40,225 nucleotides of DNA from an uncultured Clostridia bacterium (GTDB lineage Bacteria; Bacillota; Clostridia; Oscillospirales; Ruminococcaceae): positions 1-40,225 of the forward strand of contig CANRIQ010000002.1 of NCBI GenBank assembly GCA_947630655.1, written 5' to 3'. Under the pieces are notes generated by a model that saw only the letters and a list, made by a program, of their open reading frames with translations, was not told the origin of the DNA and made no database searches. A program made the position numbers and the translations under genes. Below, piece by piece: positions 14,769-24,036 of this stretch. Every line of letters starts with the position of its first letter. The first letter of the stretch is position 1.

Positions 14769-14800
14769 AATCCGCGTTTCAAACGAAGCGCGGATTATTT
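14769..14800. terminator. bidirectional terminator between the ECF gene and dprA
   Basis: AATCCGCG/CGCGGATT stem (14769-14776 and 14789-14796), extended by weaker pairs, with A6 before and T6 after, so it can serve both convergent genes. Confidence 0.85.
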
Positions 14801-14801
14801 T

Positions 14802-16028
14802 TTACATTATCGTATAAAACCCGTCCGGCGACAGCGTTACAAACCCGCAAAGCTCCAGATTTGTGAGAATTTCGGTCATTTCGCTGTAATCCGCGCCGAT
14901 TTTCTCGACAAGAAAATCAATGTCCGCGGGTTTTTCAAACAACAGCTTCAGCACCACCGCTTCATTCGGCGAAAGCTTCTCCAAAGCCTCGGCGTTGTCG
15001 GTTTTACGTTCCTTTTTCGTCTTTTCGGACTTCCTTCCCTTGCCGTCCGATTTTTCGGCAGTTTTCGCGCTTTCCTTGTGGTTTTTAGCCTTCGGAGCAG
15101 AATATTCGATAATTTTTCCCGCTCCCGAGGCGGGATTTTCCTCAAACGCCGCCATGCCGAACGCGTCGGTAACATCCGACGGAGAAAACACCGAAACCGC
15201 CCCGCTTCGTATCAGATAAGCCGTTCCCGAAAAGCGCGGCGACATAATGTCGTGCGGCGGTATGCAGAAAACCTCTCTGCCCTGCTCGGCGGCATGCGCC
15301 GCAGTGAGAAGAGAGCCGCTGCGCTCCGACCCTTCAAGAACCAGCGTTCCGTGAGCCATTCCCGAAATAATTCGGTTTCTTATGTTGAAATACCCAGCCG
15401 AGGATTTTGTGTTCGGCAAAAGCTCGCTTACCACCGCGCCGCCGTGCGAAACGATTTCCCGCTTTAAATTCGCGTTTTCGGCGGGATAATTTACCAAAAT
15501 TCCGCAGCCCAGCACGCCCACCGTTCTACCGCCCGCGTCAAGGCAGGCTCTGTGCGCCGCGGCATCTCCGCCCACCGCAAGCCCGCTTATTATATTCACT
15601 CCCAGACGCGCCAGACCCCCGCAGATGTATTCCGCGGCTTTCAGCCCGTACTCGGAGATGTTTCTTGTGCCGACAGCGGCAATCGTCAGCCTTTTGTTGA
15701 GCTCCGCAAGGCTTCCCGCCGCAAAAAGCACAATCGGCGGATTTTCGACGTTCTTCAATGCCTCGGGATATTCCTCGTCGTCAAGAGTTATAATTCGGAC
15801 ATAATTCTCCTCGCAAAGCCGAATAAGCTCCCTTACGGACTTCAGTCTCACCTCTTCGGCGCGGCGTTTCTCGTCGTCGCTTAAAAACGGGAGCTTTCCG
15901 TCGCGTATCTGCCGACAAGCAGTTTCGACATTATATTCGCACTTTGACAGAATAAAGTTGGTTTTCACGTTGTAGGGCTTCATCACCAGCAAAAGCCACA
16001 GCCACATTTCAAGAGAATTATTCGCCAT
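14802..16028 (-). CDS. dprA: DNA-processing protein DprA (Smf)
   Basis: 408 aa. An N-terminal helical region precedes a Rossmann-like core with 'DEEYPEALKNVENPPIVLF', 'VGTRNISEYGLKAA' (GSR-type nucleotide/DNA motif, here GTR), 'SGLAVGGDAAAH', 'VGVLGCGI', 'NIRNRIISGMA' and 'SGSLLTAAHAAEQGREVFCIP'. A basic linker (~300-345) leads to a C-terminal winged-helix-like domain (DML1 type). DprA loads RecA onto incoming single-stranded DNA during natural transformation and also occurs in non-competent bacteria. GGGAG lies 8 bp before the ATG. It stands alone here, not beside topA as is common. Confidence 0.95.
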   Translation of the reverse strand: MANNSLEMWLWLLLVMKPYNVKTNFILSKCEYNVETACRQIRDGKLPFLSDDEKRRAEEVRLKSVRELIRLCEENYVRIITLDDEEYPEALKNVENPPIVLFAAGSLAELNKRLTIAAVGTRNISEYGLKAAEYICGGLARLGVNIISGLAVGGDAAAHRACLDAGGRTVGVLGCGILVNYPAENANLKREIVSHGGAVVSELLPNTKSSAGYFNIRNRIISGMAHGTLVLEGSERSGSLLTAAHAAEQGREVFCIPPHDIMSPRFSGTAYLIRSGAVSVFSPSDVTDAFGMAAFEENPASGAGKIIEYSAPKAKNHKESAKTAEKSDGKGRKSEKTKKERKTDNAEALEKLSPNEAVVLKLLFEKPADIDFLVEKIGADYSEMTEILTNLELCGFVTLSPDGFYTIM

Positions 16029-16060
16029 TTTACGTCTCCCGAATTAAAACAAATTGCCGT

Positions 16061-17383
16061 TTACACCGCAAGCACTGCGCACCCGAAAGCAGGCAGCGTG
16101 TATCCCGAAAGCTCCTGCTTTTCGCCAGTGAGGAGGTTTTCGGCTTCTCCGCCGCGGTTCAGGTTAAACGTAAACGGCGCGCCGTCCGCGTTTATCACGG
16201 TAATAAGCGTTTTGCCGTCCGCCGTGCGCGAAAACGCATACTGGCGGTTGGTAAGCTGCACCTGCTTGTAATCGCCCTGCGAAGCGGCGGGGTGATTTTT
16301 CTGTATCTCTGCAAGCTTATTTATAAGCTCGCACATATCGCGGTGACCCTCCGACTTCATCTTTTCAAGGTCGAATTCGGGACGAAGAGCGTCGTCGCCG
16401 CCTCCGCGCTTGTCGCCCTCTATGCCGAACTCGCTTCCGTAGTAAACCGACGGAATTCCCGGCATCATAAACATAAGCGTGTAAATAAGCGGCAAATGCT
16501 CTTTCGTTCTCAGAATGGTCGCCACGCGTGTAACGTCGTGGTTGTCGACAAACGTATAAAGGTGCTTTCCTCTGTACAGGCACCAGTTTTCGCTGCCGAA
16601 CTGGCGGTTGATTGAATGTGCGATTTCAAACATATTCATATCATTGAACGACGAAAACAGCCCCTTATAGCACTCGTAATTCGTAACGCTGTCAAGCATC
16701 TGGTCGTTCATCCACTGGTTGTAATCGCCGTGAAGCGTCTCCCCGAGCAGGAAAAAGTCCTCCGCCAGCCACTTGCAGTGCCCGCGAAGCTCCTTTAAAA
16801 AGTTGTGGTCAAGGCAGTACGCCACGTCAAGCCGCAGCCCGTCAATGCCGAATTCGTTTCTCCAGCCCGTGATACAGTCCTTTATGTACTGCTTTACCTC
16901 GGGGTTGTAGAGATTGAGCTTTACAAGCTCGTAATGCCCTTCCCAGCCCTCGTAGTAGAACCCGTCGTTGTAGCCCGAGTTGCCCTCGCGGACATGGAAC
17001 CAGTCCTTTTTCGCGCTCCCGAGCTTGTGCTCGCGAACGTCCATAAATTCCGTAAAATCGCGCCCGACGTGATTAAATACGCCGTCCAGCACCACTCTTA
17101 TACCGTTTTCGTGAAGCGCGTCGCATACCTTCTTGAAATCCTCGTTTGTCCCGAGACGGCGGTCGATAGTCTTGTAGTCGATAGTGTCGTAACCGTGCGC
17201 CACGCTCTCGAACACCGGACCGAAATATACGGCGTTGCAGCCAAGCTCTTTAATATGCGGAATGTCGTCGATAAGCTTTAAAATCTTATGTGACGGCTCG
17301 CTTGTCCTGTCGTTTACACGGGGACAGCCGAAGTACCCGATAGGGTAAATGTGATAAAATACCGCGTTTTCAAACCAGTTCAT
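16061..17383 (-). CDS. GH13 alpha-amylase-family enzyme, cytoplasmic
   Basis: 440 aa without a signal peptide. The four GH13 regions are present: region I 'VVLDGVFNHVG' (from residue ~97), II 'GLRLDVAYC' with nucleophile Asp186, III 'LLGETLHGD' with acid/base Glu215, IV 'FVDNHDVTR' with Asp283. The short (beta/alpha)8 core is followed by a C-terminal beta domain. No N-terminal CBM34-like domain. It probably hydrolyses maltodextrins or glycogen-derived oligosaccharides inside the cell. GlgP and a second GH13 enzyme are encoded at 30.8-35.9 kb. Exact specificity cannot be read. Confidence 0.92.
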   Translation of the reverse strand: MNWFENAVFYHIYPIGYFGCPRVNDRTSEPSHKILKLIDDIPHIKELGCNAVYFGPVFESVAHGYDTIDYKTIDRRLGTNEDFKKVCDALHENGIRVVLDGVFNHVGRDFTEFMDVREHKLGSAKKDWFHVREGNSGYNDGFYYEGWEGHYELVKLNLYNPEVKQYIKDCITGWRNEFGIDGLRLDVAYCLDHNFLKELRGHCKWLAEDFFLLGETLHGDYNQWMNDQMLDSVTNYECYKGLFSSFNDMNMFEIAHSINRQFGSENWCLYRGKHLYTFVDNHDVTRVATILRTKEHLPLIYTLMFMMPGIPSVYYGSEFGIEGDKRGGGDDALRPEFDLEKMKSEGHRDMCELINKLAEIQKNHPAASQGDYKQVQLTNRQYAFSRTADGKTLITVINADGAPFTFNLNRGGEAENLLTGEKQELSGYTLPAFGCAVLAV

Positions 17384-17428
17384 AAGTCATTTTCTCCTTA
17401 ACGGTGAATTTAAAAATAATACTTTGTA

Positions 17429-17457
17429 ATTATACCACATTTCGCCAAATTTGTCAA
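17429..17457 (-). promoter_or_regulatory. promoter of the GH13 gene
   Basis: Minus strand TTGACA (17457-17452), 17 bp, TATAAT (17434-17429). Confidence 0.9.
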
Positions 17458-17527
17458 GTTTTTGTGCAAAATATATAAAAGTTTTTAGTGAAAATATATC
17501 AAGTTGAAAAAATTAACAAGAAAGTGG

Positions 17528-17556
17528 TTGAAATGTTCTTAAAAAAGTGATATACT
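17528..17556 (+). promoter_or_regulatory. promoter of the GGDEF/EAL gene
   Basis: TTGAAA (17528-17533), 17 bp, TATACT (17551-17556). Transcription should begin near 17563, only a few bases before the hairpin at 17566. Confidence 0.8.
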
Positions 17557-17565
17557 TATAGTAGA

Positions 17566-17610
17566 CTACAAGGCTTTTCGGTTTAGTGCCTTGTAGGGGG
17601 GATTTTTTTT
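17566..17610 (+). terminator. 5'-leader hairpin with T8 tract (attenuator-like)
   Basis: Perfect 9-bp stem CTACAAGGC/GCCTTGTAG (17566-17574, 17588-17596) with a 13-nt loop, then GGGGGA and T8. It sits at the very 5' end of the predicted transcript and ahead of the ribosome site (AGAGGTG, 17623-17629), so it would yield a ~45-nt RNA unless read through. Confidence 0.6.
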
Positions 17611-17637
17611 GGCTTTTTCTTAAGAGGTGCGTTTTTT

Positions 17638-20600
17638 ATGTCCAATTTGTTGTCGGAAGAGTTTGAAAAAACCAAGCGCGAAATCCGCGAGCTGAAAGAC
17701 TCGATTGCCGCGGGAGAGCTTCGCGAAAAGGTTTTTTCGGAGTTTATAGACTTCGGTTTGTGGGAATACGATATTTCCACGGACGTTTTTCGTTTGCTTA
17801 AAAAGCCTAACGGCAGCTATATGGGCGGCGGCGAGACAATAGAGAATTTCCGCGAGGCGGTGATAAGCCGCGGACTGGTCTGCGCGGAGGATCTGCCCGA
17901 GTTTGAAAGCTTTTGCGAAAGCGTTCGGCGCGGGGATAAGAATGTGTCCTGCGATTTGCACGTTGTCGGAAACGAAATGGAAATGACCCGCGTAAAGTAC
18001 GAGGGCAGGACTGTTTTTGACCTTCACGGAAAGCCCATAAAGGTTATCGGCAGAATTGTCGAGTCCGCCGACAAGCACAAGGATCGTTCGGGCGTGAATT
18101 ACGACAGCCTTACGGGGCTGTACACGTCGGAGTATTTCCGCGAGATTGTCCGCGAACGGCGCACCGGCGTAAACCGCTATGACAACGGCGTTTTCCTGTC
18201 TGTAGGAATTGACAATTTCAGGGAATTCGACGAGCAGAGCAAGGATATGTCCGACCGCGTTCAGAAGGCGGTTGCGGATATATTAAGCGATGTTGCCTCC
18301 GCAAACCGCAAAAGCGCGGCGACAAGGGTGCGCAGCGGCGAGTTTCTTATGTACATAAGCTATGCCGAGACGGACGCAGAGGATAAAATCGCGAAGAAGA
18401 TTTTAAACGCGGCAGGAGAGCTTGTCTCCGAAAATAATGAGATAGTCCGCATAAGCATCGGCGTGTCCTATTTCAAAAACAACAGCAAGACCGAGGACGT
18501 CTACGCAGAGGCTGTCCGCGCAATGCGCGAGGCTCGCAAGAGCGGCGGCGGCTGTTATATGCGGTACAGCCCGAGAATGAACCTCTCCGAGGGGGATTTT
18601 GACGGCGAGCTGCGCTCGTCCGCAGATCCCGCGAATATTTACGACCTCATTATTAAGGCGTTTTGCAACGAAAAGGGAAGAAGCCCCATTTTAAAATCCG
18701 CATTTAAGGCGGCGGGACAGTCCATCGGCGCGGCGGTTATCAAATATTACTCGTTCGACGGTGAAGGCGGGGAAATTTACACGCTGTTTTCCGCGTTTGA
18801 CAATATAAAAGACTCTCCCGATGTAAAGCAGTTTTGTTCAAACGGCGAGATTATAAACGCCTTTGACGAAAACGGGTGCCTTCGGATATTCTCCGCCGGT
18901 GACAGCGAATGCGGGCTTTCGCTTTGCGGGGGTGCGGTCTGCGCGGAATGCAGGCTTATAGGCTCGAAAACCGATCCCGCGGGGTATTTCGCGGTGATTT
19001 TCGGCAGCGTGTACGAGCTTTCGCAGGAGGATCTTAATATAATCGACGCGCTTAAAAACGCTCTGACGCGTATGTATACGGTTTATTCCAACAACAGGCT
19101 CGGAATATTCCTTAAAGGCTTTAACAGAGAGATTATCTCCGACCACCGCATGGAGGCTATGTCGATTGTTCCCGGGACGTTCGAGGTGGATTACGCGGGC
19201 GAAAACGCGGCTGAACGGTACGGTATGAAGCCGGGGGATATATGCTATAAGAAAATGCGCGGCAGAAACGAGCCTTGCGTAAACTGCCCCGCGGTAAAGC
19301 TTCTCGAGGGCGGCGGAATGCACGCTTCAAGCGCGTTTTTTGACGAAAGCGCGAAGCGTTGGCTTGATATTACCGCGTCGGTGTGCGATTATGAAAACGG
19401 CGACCGCCGCTATGTCATAAGCTCTACGGATATAACCGACTGCCTCGGAAAAATCCGTATGACAGACGCACTTACGGGCGCGATGACGTTCGATTCGTTT
19501 ACGGCGGAGGCTTTGAGCATTACCTCCGGGGACAAGGACGGCTATTACATCGCGGTTATGAATATCGCGCAGTTCCGCAGAATTAACGAAACCTCGGGCT
19601 TTGAAACGGGAAATACCATTCTGGTCACGGTTGCAGATATTCTTTTGCGCTGTGCATGCGAAAACGAGATTGTCTGCCGAAACGAGGGCACAAGGTTCAT
19701 TATTCTGTTCAGGGCGGCAAATTACGGCGAGCTTGCCGACAGAATAAGCTCTTTGATGAACAGTATTCAGAAACAGGTTTTCGACAAGACAAAAATTCAG
19801 ATTTATCTTGCCGCGGGAATTTGCTCTATGGGCGGCGAGGACGATATAGGGGTTATGGGTGCGCTTGACAGGGCAATTACCGCCCAGCACACCGTTAAGG
19901 ACTCCATGTACTCCCATTCCAATCAGATAGTATTCTACGACGGCGCGCTTCGCGAGGCAATACAGGACAGGCGCATAATAGAAGCGAATATGCAGGGCGC
20001 GCTTGAAAACGGCGAGTTTAAGGTCTACTACCAGCCTAAGGTCAATATCGAAACAGGCGCAGTGGTGGGCGCGGAGGCTCTCGTGCGGTGGATAACCGCG
20101 GACGGGCAGATGATTTCTCCCGGCAAGTTTATCCCGATTTTCGAGCAAAACGGCTTTATCACCGATATGGATTTTGCAATTTACCGCTCGGCAGTCGCTG
20201 ACATAGCGCGGTGGCTTCGAAACGGCATAAAGGTGCCGCTTATCTCGCTTAATGTGTCGCGTTATCATCTGGGCGACGCGCATTTCTGCGAAAAGCTGGT
20301 GGCTCTGGTGGATTCGCTTGGCGTGCCGCACGAGTTTATCGAGCTTGAAATTACCGAAAGCCTGCTTACCGAGAACCTTGAAAAGCTGATTGAAACGGTA
20401 ACCTGGTTTAAACAGCGCGGGTTTAAAATCTCGGTGGACGACTTCGGGTCGGGGTATTCGTCGCTTAATCTGATAACCCAGCTTCCGTTTGATACGCTGA
20501 AAATCGACGGCGGATTTTTCCTGCGGAACGATCTCACCGACAAGAACAAAAAGGTTATCACGTCGGTTGTGACCCTCGCAAAGAGCCTTAATCTCGAAAC

Positions 20601-20739
20601 CGTGTCCGAGGGCGTCGAAACGCAGACGCAGGTGGATTTCCTGCGCGATCTGGGCTGTGATATGATTCAGGGATTTTTCTACTACCGTCCGATGCCGGGG
20701 CGCGATTTTGAAAAGCTGCTGATCTCGCAGACCGTGTGA
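17638..20739 (+). CDS. c-di-GMP phosphodiesterase with degenerate tandem GGDEF domains
   Basis: 1033 aa, no membrane segment. Order: PAS-like region (~25-140), first GGDEF-type domain ('DSLTGLYTSEYF', ~155-310) whose active-site loop reads SGEF near residue 233, a GAF-like region (~325-490), a PAS-like segment (~500-595, with C-x-x-C 'EPCVNCPA'), second GGDEF-type domain ('DALTGAMTFDSF', ~605-740) with NEGTRF near 682, and a C-terminal EAL domain. The EAL keeps its catalytic set: EALVRW (Glu813), LNVSRY, ELEITES, VDDFGSGYSSL (Asp934-Asp935), LKIDGG, SEGVET and QGFFYYRPM. So it should hydrolyse c-di-GMP, with both cyclase domains inactive or sensory. No promoter is seen for any partner gene. 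Confidence 0.93.
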   Translation: MSNLLSEEFEKTKREIRELKDSIAAGELREKVFSEFIDFGLWEYDISTDVFRLLKKPNGSYMGGGETIENFREAVISRGLVCAEDLPEFESFCESVRRGDKNVSCDLHVVGNEMEMTRVKYEGRTVFDLHGKPIKVIGRIVESADKHKDRSGVNYDSLTGLYTSEYFREIVRERRTGVNRYDNGVFLSVGIDNFREFDEQSKDMSDRVQKAVADILSDVASANRKSAATRVRSGEFLMYISYAETDAEDKIAKKILNAAGELVSENNEIVRISIGVSYFKNNSKTEDVYAEAVRAMREARKSGGGCYMRYSPRMNLSEGDFDGELRSSADPANIYDLIIKAFCNEKGRSPILKSAFKAAGQSIGAAVIKYYSFDGEGGEIYTLFSAFDNIKDSPDVKQFCSNGEIINAFDENGCLRIFSAGDSECGLSLCGGAVCAECRLIGSKTDPAGYFAVIFGSVYELSQEDLNIIDALKNALTRMYTVYSNNRLGIFLKGFNREIISDHRMEAMSIVPGTFEVDYAGENAAERYGMKPGDICYKKMRGRNEPCVNCPAVKLLEGGGMHASSAFFDESAKRWLDITASVCDYENGDRRYVISSTDITDCLGKIRMTDALTGAMTFDSFTAEALSITSGDKDGYYIAVMNIAQFRRINETSGFETGNTILVTVADILLRCACENEIVCRNEGTRFIILFRAANYGELADRISSLMNSIQKQVFDKTKIQIYLAAGICSMGGEDDIGVMGALDRAITAQHTVKDSMYSHSNQIVFYDGALREAIQDRRIIEANMQGALENGEFKVYYQPKVNIETGAVVGAEALVRWITADGQMISPGKFIPIFEQNGFITDMDFAIYRSAVADIARWLRNGIKVPLISLNVSRYHLGDAHFCEKLVALVDSLGVPHEFIELEITESLLTENLEKLIETVTWFKQRGFKISVDDFGSGYSSLNLITQLPFDTLKIDGGFFLRNDLTDKNKKVITSVVTLAKSLNLETVSEGVETQTQVDFLRDLGCDMIQGFFYYRPMPGRDFEKLLISQTV

Positions 20740-20763
20740 TGCAAATGACGGTATAATGCGGAT

Positions 20764-20920
20764 TTCCACGGATTTAACAGGGTTTTCAACATAAAAACCG
20801 TGAATTTCGGCATTGTTGTCACGTTTTTATCACATAACGGTTGAAAAGTGCCTGTTCGCACACCAAAATAACAGGGTTTTCAACAGAGTTTTAACCGGTT
20901 TTACGGTTGAAATTGTTGAA
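20764..20920. repeat. cluster of TTTTCAACA-type repeats (DnaA-box-like)
   Basis: The 16-mer AACAGGGTTTTCAACA occurs exactly twice (20776-20791 and 20870-20885). Related words lie between and after: TTTCCACGG (20763-20771), TTATCACAT (20827-20835), and the inverted GTTGAAAAG (20840-20848) and TTGTTGAAAA (20913-20922). TTTTCAACA differs from the DnaA box TTATCCACA at two positions. The region is intergenic between convergent genes. Origin-like function is only a suggestion. Confidence 0.45.
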
Positions 20921-20940
20921 AAAACTAAGCTGAAAAAATA

Positions 20941-20972
20941 AAAACCGCGCCTTTAAAAGACGCGGTTTTTTG
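20941..20972. terminator. bidirectional terminator before glyS
   Basis: AAAACCGCG/CGCGGTTTT stem with an A-rich 5' flank and T6 3' flank, serving glyS on the minus strand and anything read from the plus strand. Confidence 0.85.
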
Positions 20973-20984
20973 TTGAATTTTCTA

Positions 20985-22364
20985 TTAAAATGCAATTCTC
21001 TGCTCGATGTAAAGCTTAACCTCGGAAATGGGAATTCTTACCTGCTGCATCGAATCGCGCTCGCGGACAGTCACGCAGCCGTCCGTTTCGCTGTCGAAGT
21101 CGTAGGTCACGCAAAACGGCGTTCCGATCTCGTCCTGGCGGCGGTAACGCTTGCCGATTGCTCCAGCCTCGTCGTAATCCGCGCAAAAGCTCTTAGAAAG
21201 CTCCTCGTACAGCTCCGTCGCCTTTTCGCCGAGCTTTTTCGACAGCGGCAGCACCGCGCATTTTACGGGAGCTAATGCCGGGTGAATGTGCATAACCGTC
21301 CTTGTTGTGCCGTCCTCAAGCTGCTCCTCGTCGTAAGCGTCGCACACCACCGCCAAAAACAGCCTTTCCACGCCAAGCGACGGCTCGATAACATACGGGA
21401 TATATTTCTCATTGGTTTCGGGATCGAAGTATTCAAGGCTCTTTCCGCTGGTCTTGATGTGCTGTGTGAGGTCGTAATCGGTTCTGTCAGCAACTCCCCA
21501 AAGCTCTCCCCAGCCGAACGACGGGAAACGGAACTCAAAATCCGTCGTTGCCTTCGAGTAGAAGCAAAGCTCCTTTGCGGAGTGGTCGCGCGCGTGGATA
21601 TTTTCTTCCCGAAGCCCGATAGAAAGCAAAAATTCCTTGCAGTAATTTCTCCAGTAGTTGAACCATTCAAGGTCAGTCCCCGGCTTGCAGAAAAACTCAA
21701 GCTCCATCTGCTCGAACTCGCGCACGCGGAAAATAAACTGCCCCGGAGTAATCTCGTTTCTGAACGATTTTCCGACCTGCGCCACGCCGAACGGCACTTT
21801 TTTGCGCGTAGTCCTCTGGATATTCGCGAAATTTACAAAAATTCCCTGCGCCGTTTCGGGGCGAAGATACAAATCGTTCTTGCTGTCCTCGGTAACGCCC
21901 TGCGCAGTCTTGAACATAAGGTTGAACTGGCGTATATCGGTGAAATTCGTGCTTCCGCAGTTGGGGCATTTAATGCCGTTTTCGCGGATATAGCTTACCA
22001 TTTCCTCGTTTGACCAGCCGTCCGCGGAGGTGCCGTTAAAGTCCTCGATAAGCTTGTCGGCACGGTGACGCGTCTTGCAGTCGCGGCAGTCCATAAGCGG
22101 GTCGGAAAATCCTCCGACATGCCCGGACGCCACCCAGGTCTGCGGGTTCATAAGGATTGCGCTGTCAAGACCGACGTTGTACTTGTTTTCCTGAACGAAC
22201 TTCTTGCGCCAGGCGCGCTTGATGTTCTCCTTAAGCTCCACGCCCAGCGGACCATAGTCCCAGGTGTTCGCAAGACCGCCGTAAATCTCGCTTCCGGGGT
22301 ATACAAACCCTCGGTGTATACACAGCGTCTTTATCGTTTCAAGCGATTTATCTTCGTTTTTCAT
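20985..22364 (-). CDS. glyS: glycine--tRNA ligase (alpha2 type)
   Basis: 459 aa, the usual length for the dimeric class II enzyme. Characteristic segments: '[20 protein letters not shown]', '[17 protein letters not shown]', '[11 protein letters not shown]' followed by a CxxC-type zinc-like motif '[12 protein letters not shown]', 'NLMFKTAQG', '[13 protein letters not shown]' (class II motif 2 region), '[19 protein letters not shown]', and '[13 protein letters not shown]' (motif 3). The C-terminal anticodon-binding domain starts near '[13 protein letters not shown]'. It charges tRNA-Gly in the cytoplasm. It is last in a minus-strand set ilvE-lipoprotein-glyS with short gaps. Confidence 0.97.
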   Translation of the reverse strand: MKNEDKSLETIKTLCIHRGFVYPGSEIYGGLANTWDYGPLGVELKENIKRAWRKKFVQENKYNVGLDSAILMNPQTWVASGHVGGFSDPLMDCRDCKTRHRADKLIEDFNGTSADGWSNEEMVSYIRENGIKCPNCGSTNFTDIRQFNLMFKTAQGVTEDSKNDLYLRPETAQGIFVNFANIQRTTRKKVPFGVAQVGKSFRNEITPGQFIFRVREFEQMELEFFCKPGTDLEWFNYWRNYCKEFLLSIGLREENIHARDHSAKELCFYSKATTDFEFRFPSFGWGELWGVADRTDYDLTQHIKTSGKSLEYFDPETNEKYIPYVIEPSLGVERLFLAVVCDAYDEEQLEDGTTRTVMHIHPALAPVKCAVLPLSKKLGEKATELYEELSKSFCADYDEAGAIGKRYRRQDEIGTPFCVTYDFDSETDGCVTVRERDSMQQVRIPISEVKLYIEQRIAF

Positions 22365-22401
22365 CAGTAAAAATTCCTTTCATACCCCCGTCGGGAACAT
22401 T

Positions 22402-22857
22402 TTATTCGCCTAAATCCCGTTTAAGCAACTTGTAAACATACATATAGCTTATCGGCAGGGTGTTGTCCCTGTTGGAGATTTCTTCAATCTCCCCGCCGAT
22501 TTCCCCGCGTTTGTCAGCGTCGCTTTTTTGATAACGCTTTACTGCCGAAAGCCATTCTCTCTCCGTGTCAAGAGAGCGGATAAGCGCGGCGTGAGCCGTG
22601 GAATACTGTTCGGGAGGAGTTATCTTCTCAAACGCGTTAAGCGAATTTTCAAAGTCCTCGCAAAAACGCGCGAAATCAGCCTCCTCGGGTTCTGTCGCCA
22701 TTTTTGCAAATTCCATCTGCGCGTCAAGATAACCCTTCCAGCACGCGGAAAGCTCGTCGCGATATTCCTCCGGGGAAAGTCCCGATTTGCACCCCGCAAA
22801 AAGCGTTACAGCCATTATCACAGCCAACGCAAGCAAAACGGACAGCTTTTTAATCAT
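22402..22857 (-). CDS. small lipoprotein of unknown function
   Basis: 151 aa from the ATG at 22857, one base after the ilvE stop codon. Signal peptide MIKKLSVLLALAVIMAVTLF with lipobox LFAGC. The mature domain is predominantly helical and acidic ('SPEEYRDELSACWKGYLDAQ'), with no recognised family. It is placed between ilvE and glyS and probably co-transcribed by re-initiation at the ilvE stop. The in-frame TTG at 22872 is a less likely start because it lies inside ilvE and puts charged residues before the signal peptide. Confidence 0.75.
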   Translation of the reverse strand: MIKKLSVLLALAVIMAVTLFAGCKSGLSPEEYRDELSACWKGYLDAQMEFAKMATEPEEADFARFCEDFENSLNAFEKITPPEQYSTAHAALIRSLDTEREWLSAVKRYQKSDADKRGEIGGEIEEISNRDNTLPISYMYVYKLLKRDLGE

Positions 22858-22858
22858 A

Positions 22859-23923
22859 TTACAGCTTCTCAATCCAGCCCATATCGTCGGGTATTTTTCC
22901 GTACTGCATACCCGTCATGGTGTCGTACAGGCGTTGAGTCAGCTTTCCTATCTTGTTATTGCCGATTTCCATAACCTTGTCGCCCCAGCGCAGATGACCT
23001 ACGGGCGATACGACAGCCGCCGTGCCCGTGCCGAATACCTCGTCAAGCTTGCCCGCGTCGTAAGCGTCAGCGACCTCCTGAATGGAAATTCTGCGCTCGG
23101 TAGCCTTAATTCCCCACTTTTTGCAAAGCTCCAGAACGGATTTTCTTGTAATTCCGCTTAAAACAGAGCCCTGAAGCTGCGGAGTTACGACTTCTCCGTC
23201 GATAACGAACATAATGTTCATAGAGCCGACTTCTTCAATATATTTCTGCTCTATACCGTCAAGCCAGAGCACCTGCGAATAATTCAGCTTGTGCGCGTCG
23301 TCCTGCGAATGAAGCGAAGCGGCATAGTTTCCGCCTGTTTTGGTAAAGCCCATACCGCCGCGGACCGCTCTTACATACTTAGTTTCAACGTAAATGGAAA
23401 CAGGCTCAAGCCCCGTGGAATAATAAGCTCCCGACGGGCTCATAATTATCATAAAGTAATACTTGTCGCCCGGACGAACGCCGAGGAACGGATCCGCCGC
23501 GAAAATAAACGGGCGGATATAAAGCGACGCGCCGTCGGTGTGAGGAACCCAGTCCTTGTCGACCTCTACCACGGTGTGCAGTGCCTGCAAAGCGTCTTCA
23601 ACGGGGATTTCGGGGATAACAAGACGCTCGGCGGAGATGTTCATTCTCTTGAAATTCTCGACAGGACGGAAGAACTGAATTGACCCGTCGGCGGTGCGAT
23701 AAGCCTTTAACCCCTCGAAAATCTCCTGCCCGTAATGCAGCACCATTGCCGCGGGAGACAGCGAAATATCGCCGTAGGGGACTACTCTTGCGTCGTGCCA
23801 GCCTTTTCCCGTGTCATACTCCATAACGAACATATGATCGGTGAAGATATGCCCGAAACCGAGTTTGGTTTCGTCTGCGGGCTTTGCCTTTGGGGCGGTA
23901 GTTTTCTCAATTCTGATTTCCAT
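22859..23923 (-). CDS. ilvE: branched-chain amino acid aminotransferase
   Basis: 354 aa, the long (BCAT/ilvE type 2) form. Visible: 'LHYGQEIFEGLKAYR' (substrate pocket), 'ERLVIPEIP', 'YIRPFIFA', the PLP lysine in 'GFTKTGGNYA' (Lys195), 'EEVGSMNIMFV', 'LSGITRKSVLELC' and 'EVFGTGTAAVVSPVG'. It reversibly transaminates Leu, Ile and Val with 2-oxoglutarate in the cytoplasm. A strong promoter lies upstream, and a ~50-nt leader shows no T-box or terminator. Confidence 0.96.
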   Translation of the reverse strand: MEIRIEKTTAPKAKPADETKLGFGHIFTDHMFVMEYDTGKGWHDARVVPYGDISLSPAAMVLHYGQEIFEGLKAYRTADGSIQFFRPVENFKRMNISAERLVIPEIPVEDALQALHTVVEVDKDWVPHTDGASLYIRPFIFAADPFLGVRPGDKYYFMIIMSPSGAYYSTGLEPVSIYVETKYVRAVRGGMGFTKTGGNYAASLHSQDDAHKLNYSQVLWLDGIEQKYIEEVGSMNIMFVIDGEVVTPQLQGSVLSGITRKSVLELCKKWGIKATERRISIQEVADAYDAGKLDEVFGTGTAAVVSPVGHLRWGDKVMEIGNNKIGKLTQRLYDTMTGMQYGKIPDDMGWIEKL

Positions 23924-23992
23924 AGTAAATACCTTCCTTTTTATTCTGCGGGATCGAATTTCTCAATTCCGGATTTTACTTTTAACGACTAT

Positions 23993-24021
23993 ATTTTACC
24001 ACTTTTTCCCCCGATTGTCAA
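23993..24021 (-). promoter_or_regulatory. promoter of the ilvE operon
   Basis: Minus strand TTGACA (24021-24016), 17 bp, TAAAAT (23998-23993). Confidence 0.85.
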
Positions 24022-24036
24022 CAGAAATTTATGCCG

